Assembly (NCBI GenBank): GCA_910589145.1
Contig: CAJUSD010000020.1
Location: 1 to 57,888, forward strand
Direction: 5' to 3'
Length of the DNA stretch: 57,888 nt
Source: an uncultured Oscillospiraceae bacterium
GTDB lineage: Bacteria; Bacillota; Clostridia; Oscillospirales; Ruminococcaceae
Under the pieces are notes generated by a model. It saw nothing but the letters and a program-made list of their open reading frames with translations. It searched no databases and was not told the DNA's origin. Every line of letters begins with the position of its first letter. The first letter of the stretch is position 1. Both the position numbers and the translations under genes were made by a program. Below are positions 1 through 6,101 of this stretch, one piece after another.

Positions 1-1013
1 CCCTGCGTGGGAGTGTGCATCTTAATACGCGGAAGAGAACTTTGAATACATTTTTGGATAGGAACGATTCGCTGAATGGTGTTTCCTTTTTCATCAATCT
101 CCGGCTTTAAGACATGAATGATATAATATTCAGCATACTTTAATTCATTGGCTGACTGCGCTTTATATTCCTGCTTCAACGCCTGGTACAGTGCATCTCC
201 AAATTTCACCCTGCGAATTGAAGAAACTGTCTTTGGCGTGGAGAAGTACCAGGAGGAGCGGGATTCTTTTTTATCTTTCTTTTCAACTGCTTTGCGGATG
301 TCTGCACCAAAGTTCCGCTTTACTATCTGCTTGTTTACATCTATCTCCCGCCTCTCAAAATCTATGTCATCCCAAGTAAGAGCAAATGCTTCTGAAATCC
401 TCAATCCGGTGTAAAAACCAATCATCAGAGGAATATGAAAGCGTGAACCGGCAGGAAATCGTTCAATAATCCTTTTCCAATCATCTATTTCCAGTATGAT
501 TCTTTCACGGGGTTTTCTCTCTATTTTGGGAGTCTTTATATATCTCATGGGATTTACAGTAAGGTAGTGAAGCGGTTCAACCGCATAATCCATGGATGCG
601 CTCAGTACAGACAGTATCCCTACAACATGACTTTTAGAAAGACCGTTCATTTTCAGGAGATTTGCATACTCCTGTAATATGGCGGCAGAAAGCGCCTTTA
701 GGCGGTATTTCCCGAATCTTGGTTTTAGATGTCCCTCTATAATGCGCAGATAGCCAACCTGAGTATTGTATTTTAGATTCGGTTTGCAGTATAATTCATA
801 CCATTGGTCAAGATAATCAGATACAGTAATATCGGATGGCTCAAAGACCGTTCCAGCATGATTGTATTCGCTGATGGCTCTAGCTAGGGCAGTTTCTGCT
901 TCCTTTTTGGTTTTAAACCCGCCTTTTTCTTTCTTTTGCCGTTTTCCAGCTACCTTTCCCAGGTCAAAGTAGTAGGACCAGGTAGCCCCTCGCTTCCGTA
1001 CTCCGCCTGTCAT
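1..1013 (-). CDS. Tyrosine-type phage integrase, C-terminus cut by window edge
   Basis: Site-specific recombinase expected to integrate and excise the prophage. The gene reads leftward and 337 residues are visible; the H-x-x-R box and nucleophilic Tyr expected in the last 60 or so residues lie off the left edge. Seen: an N-terminal aromatic/basic arm-binding stretch (GATWSYYFDLGK), a SAM-like core-binding segment around residues 60-170, the catalytic Arg in TGLRISE (R205) and a TPKT...RRV segment holding the probable catalytic Lys (K261). The ATG at 1013 begins MTGGVRKRG; a perfect inverted repeat (1046-1080) lies just upstream. The gene is oriented away from the lysogeny genes at the extreme left of the phage block, as expected for an int gene next to attL. 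Family call is secure; the attachment site is not visible. Confidence 0.93.
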   Translation of the reverse strand, partial: MTGGVRKRGATWSYYFDLGKVAGKRQKKEKGGFKTKKEAETALARAISEYNHAGTVFEPSDITVSDYLDQWYELYCKPNLKYNTQVGYLRIIEGHLKPRFGKYRLKALSAAILQEYANLLKMNGLSKSHVVGILSVLSASMDYAVEPLHYLTVNPMRYIKTPKIERKPRERIILEIDDWKRIIERFPAGSRFHIPLMIGFYTGLRISEAFALTWDDIDFERREIDVNKQIVKRNFGADIRKAVEKKDKKESRSSWYFSTPKTVSSIRRVKFGDALYQALKQEYKAQSANELKYAEYYIIHVLKPEIDEKGNTIQRIVPIQKCIQSSLPRIKMHTPTQ

Positions 1014-1045
1014 AATTATACCATTCCTTTCATTGATCTTTTGGA

Positions 1046-1080
1046 CATGAAATGGTATAATAACAACTGACCATTTCATG
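1046..1080. repeat. Perfect 11-bp inverted repeat upstream of int
   Basis: CATGAAATGGT at 1046-1056 is mirrored by ACCATTTCATG at 1070-1080 with a 13-nt AT-rich loop. It lies 33 bp upstream of the integrase start codon. It could be an operator for int, a recombination arm site, or a hairpin. Only the symmetry is seen; the role is inferred. Confidence 0.5.
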
Positions 1081-1109
1081 ATTCCTGCTAGTGTCTTGGA
1101 TTGGTTAGC

Positions 1110-1143
1110 ATCCGCCCTCTGTTGTGACCAGGGGGCGGATTTT
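1110..1143. terminator. GC-rich hairpin between int and the upstream gene
   Basis: ATCCGCCC (1110-1117) pairs with GGGCGGAT (1133-1140), and TTT follows on the plus strand. It lies 3' of the leftward gene at 1195-1917 and upstream of int. A terminator is the simplest reading, but the T-run is short and lies on the opposite strand to both genes. Confidence 0.4.
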
Positions 1144-1194
1144 ACCGTAAAAATCAGATAGTCCGGTATAGAATTTCCTTTGTTGTTGAGTAAT

Positions 1195-1917
1195 TTACGT
1201 TGTATCGAATAATCTGCTGAAAGAGGGTGAATCTTTTTGTGCAAGGAGTTCAGATGCTGCCAAATGATTAGCTGCTTCTATACATTCATAATTTGTCGAA
1301 TGTGATTGAAGAATTTCGCAAAGTTTATCTATTCTTGTCTTCCTTCCACGGTCGGTTTTTAATTTATATGCTTCATGACAATATCTATTTATAACATCAT
1401 TCAAATAATCATCATACGCCTGTGCATAATATGAAAACATAGATTCATCATTAGTATCTCTGATTTTTATAAGCATAAATTCATATCTGCTTAAAAAGGT
1501 TTCAATATTGGTGGTGTTTTCAATTATTTTTAGGCTTTCCTGTATCAGTTCATTTTGCCTTTGATTTCCATATAACAAGACTTTTTGGCTGGAGGCACTC
1601 GATACAGCCTTATTAGATGCCTGGTTTTGGGAAACAGATACATCTGGAGCTCCCAAAAACTTATAACATTTTTTACACATTCCTTGATAAAGAAGAGACT
1701 GAAACTTAACAGCGCCACATTTACTGCATCTTGATAAGAGTTTTTTCGTTGGCCTTCTCCAAAGTTTTATCATAATCCATGTCAAAAATCCTAAAAAGGC
1801 AGTCAAAATAGCCGCATTAAGAAATTGTCCATTTATAATATACTTAAACAGAAAAGAGATACCATAAATTACATATGCTCCTAAAAGAAGTGCAATAAAC
1901 CGCCACAATCTTTTCAC
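1195..1917 (-). CDS. Two-TM membrane protein with a four-Cys zinc ribbon
   Basis: A 240-residue protein I cannot assign to a named family. It starts with a positively charged N-terminus and two hydrophobic segments (about residues 6-26 and 32-51). A short C-x2-C...C-x2-C zinc ribbon follows (C64, C67, C81, C84), then a polar, mostly helical C-terminal region of about 140 residues. The layout suggests a protein anchored in the membrane with its ribbon and helical domain in the cytoplasm. It sits between integrase and the ImmA/repressor pair and reads with them, a common slot for lysogenic-conversion or superinfection-exclusion genes; that role is a guess from position. It is more AT-rich than the phage late genes. 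Confidence 0.75.
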   Translation of the reverse strand: MKRLWRFIALLLGAYVIYGISFLFKYIINGQFLNAAILTAFLGFLTWIMIKLWRRPTKKLLSRCSKCGAVKFQSLLYQGMCKKCYKFLGAPDVSVSQNQASNKAVSSASSQKVLLYGNQRQNELIQESLKIIENTTNIETFLSRYEFMLIKIRDTNDESMFSYYAQAYDDYLNDVINRYCHEAYKLKTDRGRKTRIDKLCEILQSHSTNYECIEAANHLAASELLAQKDSPSFSRLFDTT

Positions 1918-1991
1918 ATCCTTTTTATAATCATTTGAACATAAAGTTCCCTTTCTGATAAGGTTTCAGAGAAGGTTATAAACGACCAAAT

Positions 1992-2435
1992 TTAAAAACG
2001 TCCCATGCGCAGCTGGATCAGTTCCTCACGAACCCCTGTTAAAGCAGAAATCTGCGAGATAGTGTAGTCCTGATATTCTTCCAATATTTCCGGAGGACAG
2101 AGCAGGCAGGCCGCAAACAAATTGGCCTCCCACTCTAATTTATTGACTGAGAACAGAGTATTTTCCCGCAGAAACGGCGTATTTACGTTTGGATGTATAA
2201 TGGCGTGTCCAAGTTCATGGGCACAGGTGAAACGCTTCTCCCAAGGCTCCATGTCCTGGTTAATGTGAATGACCCGAAAGCGGAAGGAAGATCCATAATA
2301 CCCTCTGATCGTTCCCAACGGTTCATTGAGCACAATAATATTCATGGCCTGCGCAATTTCAAAGGGATCATCAGAATGGAATCGACCTACAAGCTCTTCT
2401 ACAAGCTGCTCTATTCTTTTCCTCAATATACTCAC
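1992..2435 (-). CDS. ImmA/IrrE-family metallopeptidase
   Basis: A 147-residue zinc peptidase of the type that cleaves a partner CI-like repressor to switch a mobile element from lysogeny to lytic growth. The zinc-binding HELGH motif is seen at residues 73-77 (CAHELGHAIIHP), and the third ligand is probably E103 in EWEAN. A short helical C-terminus follows. Start: GTG at 2435 (reads MSILRKR). The gene lies 9 bp downstream of the XRE repressor gene on the same strand, so they almost certainly form one operon. By analogy with ICEBs1 ImmR/ImmA, the repressor at 2445-2858 is its likely substrate. Confidence 0.9.
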   Translation of the reverse strand: MSILRKRIEQLVEELVGRFHSDDPFEIAQAMNIIVLNEPLGTIRGYYGSSFRFRVIHINQDMEPWEKRFTCAHELGHAIIHPNVNTPFLRENTLFSVNKLEWEANLFAACLLCPPEILEEYQDYTISQISALTGVREELIQLRMGRF

Positions 2436-2444
2436 CCCTTTGGA

Positions 2445-2858
2445 TTATTGTCTATATTTCTTTGGAGTGAATTTCTGCTTTGCCAACAGTTTAGTCATTT
2501 GAAGTTGGTTCTGTAGACTGTCTCTTAAAAGAACCCTTGTTTCATCGTCCAGTGGTTCTCCGTCAAACATTAAACCATCAGACCCGTTTTCCAGGTCGTC
2601 CAGGGTGCTTTGGAGCTTTTTCGCTATGTCGCGCTCGTCTTTGGCTGTCAGGCCAGGGGTGGGCGCTTTTTCTTTGCCGCGTAAAATGTAGTCAACAGAT
2701 ACCCCAAAATATTCTCCTAGTTTTAAAAGTGTTTCATTATCAGGGTCACGGTTTCCGTTTTCATAATTACTGTATGCCTGCCTTGTAATTTCTAAATAAT
2801 CCGCAACTTTTTGTTGCGAAACTCCTTTTTGGGTTCTCAAAATTTTCAGTTGTTCCAT
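2445..2858 (-). CDS. XRE-family CI-like prophage repressor
   Basis: A 137-residue repressor. Residues 4-58 form a Cro/CI-type helix-turn-helix (LRTQKGVSQQKVADYLEITR followed by an AYSNYENG recognition segment). The C-terminal half is acidic and helical (LDDLENGSDG) and probably mediates oligomerisation or recognition by the ImmA peptidase encoded next to it. The gene is divergent from the XRE gene at 3030, and the 171-bp gap holds one promoter for each plus three symmetric operators of the GCAAC-N5-GTTGC type. The best reading is a maintenance repressor acting on both promoters. It has no LexA/S24 protease domain, so induction probably uses ImmA rather than RecA-stimulated self-cleavage. Confidence 0.9.
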   Translation of the reverse strand: MEQLKILRTQKGVSQQKVADYLEITRQAYSNYENGNRDPDNETLLKLGEYFGVSVDYILRGKEKAPTPGLTAKDERDIAKKLQSTLDDLENGSDGLMFDGEPLDDETRVLLRDSLQNQLQMTKLLAKQKFTPKKYRQ

Positions 2859-2878
2859 AGAATCACTCCCTTATGACT

Positions 2879-2907
2879 ATTATAGCAACTATTTGTTGCT
2901 ATTACAA
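2879..2907 (-). promoter_or_regulatory. Leftward promoter of the repressor-ImmA operon
   Basis: On the minus strand TTGTAA (2902-2907) and a perfect TATAAT (2879-2884) are separated by 17 bp. The spacer is occupied by a symmetric operator (2884-2900), so bound repressor would shut off its own operon. Confidence 0.75.
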
Positions 2908-3013
2908 TATATGCAACAATACGAATACTATTTTTTTGTGCAATAGATAAATTTGCAACAAAATGTTGACAAATAGATTTTTTGAGAGTATAATTAAATC
3001 AACGATTTGTTGC
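2884..3013. promoter_or_regulatory. Three operators of the lysogeny switch
   Basis: Three 15-17-bp dyads share GCAAC-N5-GTTGC. O1 is at 2884-2900 (AGCAAC TATTT GTTGCT, perfect) in the leftward promoter spacer. O2 is at 2955-2969 (GCAAC AAAAT GTTGA), overlapping the rightward -35 box. O3 is at 2999-3013 (TCAAC GATTT GTTGC), at the rightward start region. A lone half site (TGCAACAA) lies at 2912-2919. Position relative to both promoters supports repression of both by the flanking XRE proteins. Confidence 0.82.
2966..2994 (+). promoter_or_regulatory. Rightward early promoter
   Basis: A consensus sigma-A promoter: TTGACA at 2966-2971, a 17-bp spacer and TATAAT at 2989-2994. It drives the XRE gene at 3030 and perhaps genes beyond. 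O2 overlaps the -35 box and O3 lies just past the -10 box. Confidence 0.88.
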
Positions 3014-3029
3014 GGAAAGGAGTGGTAAA

Positions 3030-3257
3030 ATGCAAAGGGGATACTTGGTAAATTTAAGGGAGAAACGAAATGAATCGCAACAAGATGTAGCAGATTCCCT
3101 CGGAATCAGTCGTCAGTATTACTGCATGATCGAGAATGGAGACCGGCAAAAAAGAATGGATGTAACACTTCTTGCTGGCCTGGCGAATCACTTTGGTGTT
3201 TCACTTGCGGAGATTGTTTCCCTGGAACAAAAATCAGTTAACGATTATAGCATATAA
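3030..3257 (+). CDS. Small XRE regulator, Cro-like
   Basis: A 75-residue protein that is almost entirely one helix-turn-helix domain (LREKRNESQQDVADSLGISR, then IENGDRQKR). It is the first rightward gene from the early promoter and lies opposite the CI-like repressor, which is the position of Cro. It probably competes for the same operators and commits the phage to lytic growth. The ATG at 3030 follows AAAGGAG at a good distance. A hairpin immediately after the stop codon separates it from a leftward small gene. Confidence 0.85.
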   Translation: MQRGYLVNLREKRNESQQDVADSLGISRQYYCMIENGDRQKRMDVTLLAGLANHFGVSLAEIVSLEQKSVNDYSI

Positions 3258-3289
3258 AAACCAGCCAGAGGTGGAGCTCTGACTGGTTT
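3258..3289 (-). terminator. Terminator of the small leftward gene
   Basis: A 13-bp stem (3258-3270 with 3277-3289, one G.T pair) and 6-nt loop. On the minus strand it is followed by a run of Ts, so it terminates the gene at 3298-3429. It may also work weakly for the rightward Cro-like gene that ends at 3257. Confidence 0.75.
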
Positions 3290-3297
3290 GGAATAAG

Positions 3298-3429
3298 CTA
3301 TTTTGGACGTCGATTGGAAAGAGCTGAGGCTGCTAGTGATTTTGTGGTTTTGCTAGTTCTGGAATCTCGAAGTGCTTTTGAGGCCTTTGAGGCCACTTTA
3401 CTGGAAGTTCTTACAGAATTTTTGGACAT
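3298..3429 (-). CDS. 43-residue Ser/Lys/Arg-rich basic protein
   Basis: A short gene (ATG at 3429, TAG at 3298-3300). The protein is rich in Ser, Lys, Arg, Thr and Ala with repeated SK/TSK blocks (MSKNSVRTSSKVASKASKAL at the start), very basic and probably nucleic-acid binding or disordered. Similar short SSKVASKASK-type proteins are familiar to me as hypotheticals in Firmicutes mobile elements. It has a very strong ribosome site (AAGGAGGTGAG), its own leftward promoter (3456-3484) and its own terminator, so it is a free-standing unit expressed against the early operon, perhaps during lysogeny. No function is claimed. Confidence 0.72.
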   Translation of the reverse strand: MSKNSVRTSSKVASKASKALRDSRTSKTTKSLAASALSNRRPK

Positions 3430-3455
3430 ATGTTCTCACCTCCTTTCTAGGATAT

Positions 3456-3484
3456 ATTTTAGTCCATGGAGGTAAGAATGTCAA
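3456..3484 (-). promoter_or_regulatory. Promoter of the small basic protein gene
   Basis: Minus-strand TTGACA (3479-3484), a 17-bp spacer and TAAAAT (3456-3461). The start codon lies about 27 bp further on. It is near consensus and independent of the repressor-controlled promoters, with no GCAAC operator nearby. Confidence 0.8.
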
Positions 3485-3615
3485 CATTTAGTGACGTAAA
3501 ATATTTTAAATACAATATATTGTGTTTTTGTTTCCTTGACTGAAGTCTCTTATTTATGAAAAAGTACGGATGGCAATAAAAGGCTCTGAAGCGAGTAAAT
3601 AGAAGGGGGTGAAAC

Positions 3616-3828
3616 ATGCTTTCCAAGGTTGAAATTAGAAATATCTCCAGCACAATGACAGAAGTGATCATAGATGGGCGGGACATTTCTGACAAACTTT
3701 CCGCTTTGACTTATCAACACCGTGCAGGGGAAACACCCAAATTGATCCTGGAATTGGTTCCAGGGACGTTAAACCTTGCGTCCAATGGCTGCGAGGTTGA
3801 AAAAAACGCCGTGATACTACGGCAATAG
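3616..3828 (+). CDS. Hypothetical phage protein, 70 residues
   Basis: A small early-region protein beginning MLSKVEIRNISSTMTEVIID. It looks like an all-beta fold: alternating hydrophobic strands at both ends (VEIRNIS, TEVIIDGRDIS, KLILELVPGTLNL), no cysteines and no membrane segment. I know similar short proteins only as hypotheticals in clostridial phages. The ATG at 3616 has a good AGAAGGGGGTG ribosome site. The gene is followed closely by a leftward gene (3846-4049), so it ends its transcription unit. Function unknown. Confidence 0.65.
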   Translation: MLSKVEIRNISSTMTEVIIDGRDISDKLSALTYQHRAGETPKLILELVPGTLNLASNGCEVEKNAVILRQ

Positions 3829-3845
3829 CATCACGGCCTTCATAG

Positions 3846-4049
3846 TCAAAAGTCTGGACATTGGATGAAGAGCGGGCAGTTCATTTCTCTGCCACCTGTA
3901 TGACGGCAATCTTCTAGGTGATCACATTGAAGGGAACTTTTCTTATATCCGGGTTCGATTGAACCAAGGATTGGGATTTCTGTGAAATTAATTAGCACTG
4001 TCCGTTCTTCCCCAAATTCTGGACAATAACCACTAAACAATGTACCCAT
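3846..4049 (-). CDS. Small Cys-rich hypothetical protein
   Basis: A 67-residue leftward gene with an AAGGGGGTGA ribosome site. Five cysteines and two nearby histidines (SGYCPEFGEER near the N-terminus; QCDHLEDCRHTGG and MNCPLFIQCP near the C-terminus) suggest a small zinc-binding knuckle split over the protein. The middle segment (INFTEIPILGS) is hydrophobic and strand-like. It is tail-to-tail with 3616-3828 and reads against the early operon, like the basic-protein gene at 3298. I recognise the type as a recurrent hypothetical in Clostridia mobile elements but no function is established. Confidence 0.62.
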   Translation of the reverse strand: MGTLFSGYCPEFGEERTVLINFTEIPILGSIEPGYKKSSLQCDHLEDCRHTGGREMNCPLFIQCPDF

Positions 4050-4154
4050 TTAATTCACCCCCTTTCTATTATCCAGTATAGCAGAGGGGAAAGGGGAGGG
4101 AAAGAGGGGACACAAGAAAAACCCCGCATGAGCGGGGCGGAAGGATGTGAGTTC

Positions 4155-4391
4155 ATGACCAGGAAACGCATCACCCCCGAACCAGGGAAAGTATACGCAC
4201 TAAAATCCCGCAGCAGCATAATAACCAGTATGTTCCGCTGTGTGAGCAGCCAGGGCGGGATCGCCGTCATGCAGAACCTTGCCAGCGGATGGACCTTCAC
4301 CGCCCATGGAGTGGCACAATATAATGATGGGGAAATCGATTGGGATTTCTCTACAGGAGGACATTTTGAAGATAACAGAATGAGGAGCTGA
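4155..4391 (+). CDS. Hypothetical early phage protein, 78 residues
   Basis: Begins MTRKRITPEPGKVYALKSRS. An upstream in-frame ATG at 4128 is possible, but ATG 4155 has the better ribosome site (GAAGGATGTGA) and no odd Ser/Gly/Cys extension. The protein looks like a small beta-barrel (alternating strands VYALKSR, FRCVSSQGGIAVMQNL, WTFTAHGVAQY) with an acidic, aromatic C-terminus (EIDWDFSTGGHF). No membrane segment. It lies 6 bp before an XRE gene, so the two are co-transcribed. Function not recognised. Confidence 0.65.
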   Translation: MTRKRITPEPGKVYALKSRSSIITSMFRCVSSQGGIAVMQNLASGWTFTAHGVAQYNDGEIDWDFSTGGHFEDNRMRS

Positions 4392-4397
4392 GAATCA

Positions 4398-4805
4398 ATG
4401 GCATTTGCATCAAAATTGCAGGAACTGATGATAGAGCTGAACATATCGCAGACCCAGCTTTCTGACTTGACAGGGATAGGAAAATCTTCTATCAGCCAGT
4501 ATTTGTCTGGAAAAAACGAACCTTCAAAGGCCCGGCGGCAAACAATAGCCCGTACTTTTAATCTCCAGGACGACTATTTTGAAAAATTCGATGATGTACC
4601 TGATGCTCAGAGCACAGTTGTTTTGAATATTCCTGTGAACCTTGCGGCAAAGTTGATGGGCAAATCGAAAGAATGGGTTATGCTTGGATTGCAGAACGGG
4701 GTTTTCCCTTGGGGTTATGCAGTTAAAATGAAGGATTGGAGTTACTTTATTTCTTCGGTTAAGTTTACGGAATATACCGGGATTGAAGTTCCTGTGCATC
4801 AATAA
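4398..4805 (+). CDS. XRE-family regulator with a C-terminal DNA-binding-like domain
   Basis: A 135-residue protein. Residues 6-60 are a Cro/CI-type helix-turn-helix (LNISQTQLSDLTGIGKSSIS, QYLSGKNEPSKARR). The C-terminal half (VNLAAKLMGKSKEWVMLGLQ, then PWGYAVKMKDWSYFIS) resembles the winged-helix/MerR-like domain of phage excisionase or Rha-like regulators, which choose a site by a second reader. It sits early in the rightward operon before small proteins and replication genes, so it may be an excisionase-like or early-gene regulator. DNA binding is confident; the specific role is not. Confidence 0.8.
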   Translation: MAFASKLQELMIELNISQTQLSDLTGIGKSSISQYLSGKNEPSKARRQTIARTFNLQDDYFEKFDDVPDAQSTVVLNIPVNLAAKLMGKSKEWVMLGLQNGVFPWGYAVKMKDWSYFISSVKFTEYTGIEVPVHQ

Positions 4806-4882
4806 GGAGGAAGTCCAGGAGATGGCATAGAATATTCGGGATATGATGAACCACTTTCAGCAAGCGGAGGAGAGGTATTAAT

Positions 4883-4999
4883 ATGTGGCCGCCAAACATA
4901 GTAGGAGACTATTTCCTGGTAGCATCCCTGATGGGTGTAATGCTGGGGATGGCAATACATAGTCTGCTGGTTCGTATCAAGGACTGGTTCAGGAGGTGA
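4883..4999 (+). CDS. 38-residue single-TM protein
   Basis: A short gene from ATG 4883 to TGA 4999 with a GGAGGAGAGG ribosome site. The protein begins MWPPNIVGDYFLVASLMGVM, has one Met-rich hydrophobic helix (about residues 10-29) and ends in a basic tail (VRIKDWFRR), so it should insert with its C-terminus in the cytoplasm. It is immediately followed by the hairpin pair at 5021-5105. Tiny membrane proteins of this kind are common in phage early regions. No function is known to me. Confidence 0.62.
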   Translation: MWPPNIVGDYFLVASLMGVMLGMAIHSLLVRIKDWFRR

Positions 5000-5020
5000 G
5001 AAAAAACACAATAAAGCCAA

Positions 5021-5105
5021 AAGCCTTTCACCGTTGCCGCGGCGAAAGGCTTACAGAGGGGAAGGATGTCAAAATAACTTGTTTTCATTTTATCACATCC
5101 TTCCC
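5021..5105 (+). repeat. Two consecutive hairpins in an 85-bp spacer
   Basis: Hairpin 1: 13-bp stem, 5021-5033 with 5040-5052 (one mismatch), 6-nt loop. Hairpin 2: perfect 11-bp stem GGGAAGGATGT (5059-5069) with ACATCCTTCCC (5095-5105) and an AT-rich 25-nt loop containing a T-rich stretch. They separate the 38-residue protein from the 5122 operon and end just before its ribosome site. They could be a terminator/attenuator or a translational control element. Confidence 0.6.
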
Positions 5106-5121
5106 AAAATAGCAAGGAGGA

Positions 5122-5403
5122 ATGACCAGAAAAATGGAAATCAAAGAACTGACCCTTAGCATCGATGGAAACATAGCCATTCTGCTGCAAGAGGATGAAC
5201 CCAAAACCGAAACCGCTCCCGCTCCATTGGAATCCCTGGAGCATCAGAACACATCTGCTTTATCTTCTTTTGCGGCTTTTCTGGGGCTGCTGGGAGTAGC
5301 CGGAGGGATAGACCGGGAAACAATCCGGCTTTGGCCGGGAACTCTTTGGCTGGCTGTCCTGCTTATCATTCTGGATAGGGGGTCAAAGCCGTGGCAAAGG
5401 TAA
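5122..5403 (+). CDS. Hypothetical protein with one hydrophobic C-terminal segment
   Basis: A 93-residue protein. The first ATG at 5122 is only 1 bp after AAGGAGG, so the next ATG at 5134 (MEIKELTLSIDGNIAILLQE) may be the real start. The N-terminal part is strand-like and acidic; residues 30-50 are Pro/Thr/Ala/Leu-rich; the C-terminal part has a hydrophobic stretch (TLWLAVLLIILDRG) that may cross the membrane. The stop overlaps the next gene (5391). It heads the co-directional block of tightly packed early genes leading into replication. Function unknown. Confidence 0.62.
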   Translation: MTRKMEIKELTLSIDGNIAILLQEDEPKTETAPAPLESLEHQNTSALSSFAAFLGLLGVAGGIDRETIRLWPGTLWLAVLLIILDRGSKPWQR

Positions 5404-5582
5404 AACAAAATTATACTTACAGGCCAGAAGGCTGCAATCCCGGCAGGGGGTGCTTTACCTGCTGGCTGCCGGACTGCGGGTTTTCAGGCAGGGTTTTCCC
5501 GGAAGAACATAAAATGCTTGCCTGCGGCGAGCCAGCCAGCGAACGCGGCAGGCACTCAAAAAGAAAAGGAGCGTCATCATGA
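5391..5582 (+). CDS. Small Cys-rich basic protein
   Basis: A 63-residue protein from a GTG start that overlaps the previous gene by 13 bp; its own stop overlaps the next start (ATGA at 5579-5582), so translation is probably coupled. It carries Cys residues in CNPGRGCFTCWLPDCGF and one later Cys in LACGEP, compatible with a compact zinc knuckle, and ends in a basic tail (RGRHSKRKGASS). Similar short Cys-rich peptides occur upstream of Gp157-like genes in phages of gut Firmicutes, in my recollection. No function is known. Confidence 0.65.
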   Translation: MAKVKQNYTYRPEGCNPGRGCFTCWLPDCGFSGRVFPEEHKMLACGEPASERGRHSKRKGASS

Positions 5583-6088
5583 ACTTATTTGAAATCAGCC
5601 AGCAGTACATAGATTTCTGCAATGCCGTTGAAAACGGCGACATCCCGGAGGAGGCCATCCCGGACACCCTCGAATCACTGGAAGGAGATTTCAAAGCCAA
5701 GGCAGATAACATCGCGGGCTTTATCAAAAGCCTGGAATACGACGCATCCAGCCTGGAGCAGGAGGCCAAAACCCTTTCTGAACGGGCAAAGGGCAAGAAA
5801 ACAAAAGCCCAGAGCCTGCGCCAGTACCTTTTCAGGCAGATGCAGGATACCGGGTTAAGCCGCATTGACACGCCCCGGAACCTGCTTTCCATCCGCAAAA
5901 ACCCGCCCAAAGTCACGATAACGCAGGAAAATGAGTTTATCCTGTGGGCGCAGCAGAATGGGCGGGATGACCTGCTGAAATTCTCTGACCCGGCTATAAA
6001 CAAGAAAGAGGTTGCAGCCCAGATCAAGCTGGGGAATACGATGCCGGGATGCTCCATCGTACAGGAATTCCGCCTGGACATTAAATAG
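5579..6088 (+). CDS. Siphovirus Gp157-family protein
   Basis: A 169-residue protein matching the Gp157 family known from streptococcal phages, where it is linked to phage replication or resistance phenotypes. Seen: an acidic helical N-terminus (NLFEISQQYIDFCNAVENG), a long coiled-coil-like helix around residues 40-95 rich in Glu/Lys/Ala (ASSLEQEAKTLSERAKGKKT), then a beta-rich C-terminus with RIDTPRNLLSIRKNPPKVTI, the segment I associate with this family. It overlaps the upstream gene by 4 bp and precedes the AAA ATPase by 13 bp, so it belongs to the replication operon. Confidence 0.82.
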   Translation: MNLFEISQQYIDFCNAVENGDIPEEAIPDTLESLEGDFKAKADNIAGFIKSLEYDASSLEQEAKTLSERAKGKKTKAQSLRQYLFRQMQDTGLSRIDTPRNLLSIRKNPPKVTITQENEFILWAQQNGRDDLLKFSDPAINKKEVAAQIKLGNTMPGCSIVQEFRLDIK

Positions 6089-6101
6089 GGGGTTAAAAGC
6101 T

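Noticed and set aside
4806..4905. In-frame continuation after the XRE stop (GGSPGDGIEYSGYDEPLSAS)
   Set aside because: The stop is normal for the family and the extension is short, with no slippery site or leader; it overlaps the small membrane gene in another frame. Considered chance.
5455..6081. 208-codon minus-strand open frame over the Gp157 gene
   Set aside because: Antisense to a gene with family motifs, Ser/Arg-rich with no ribosome site.
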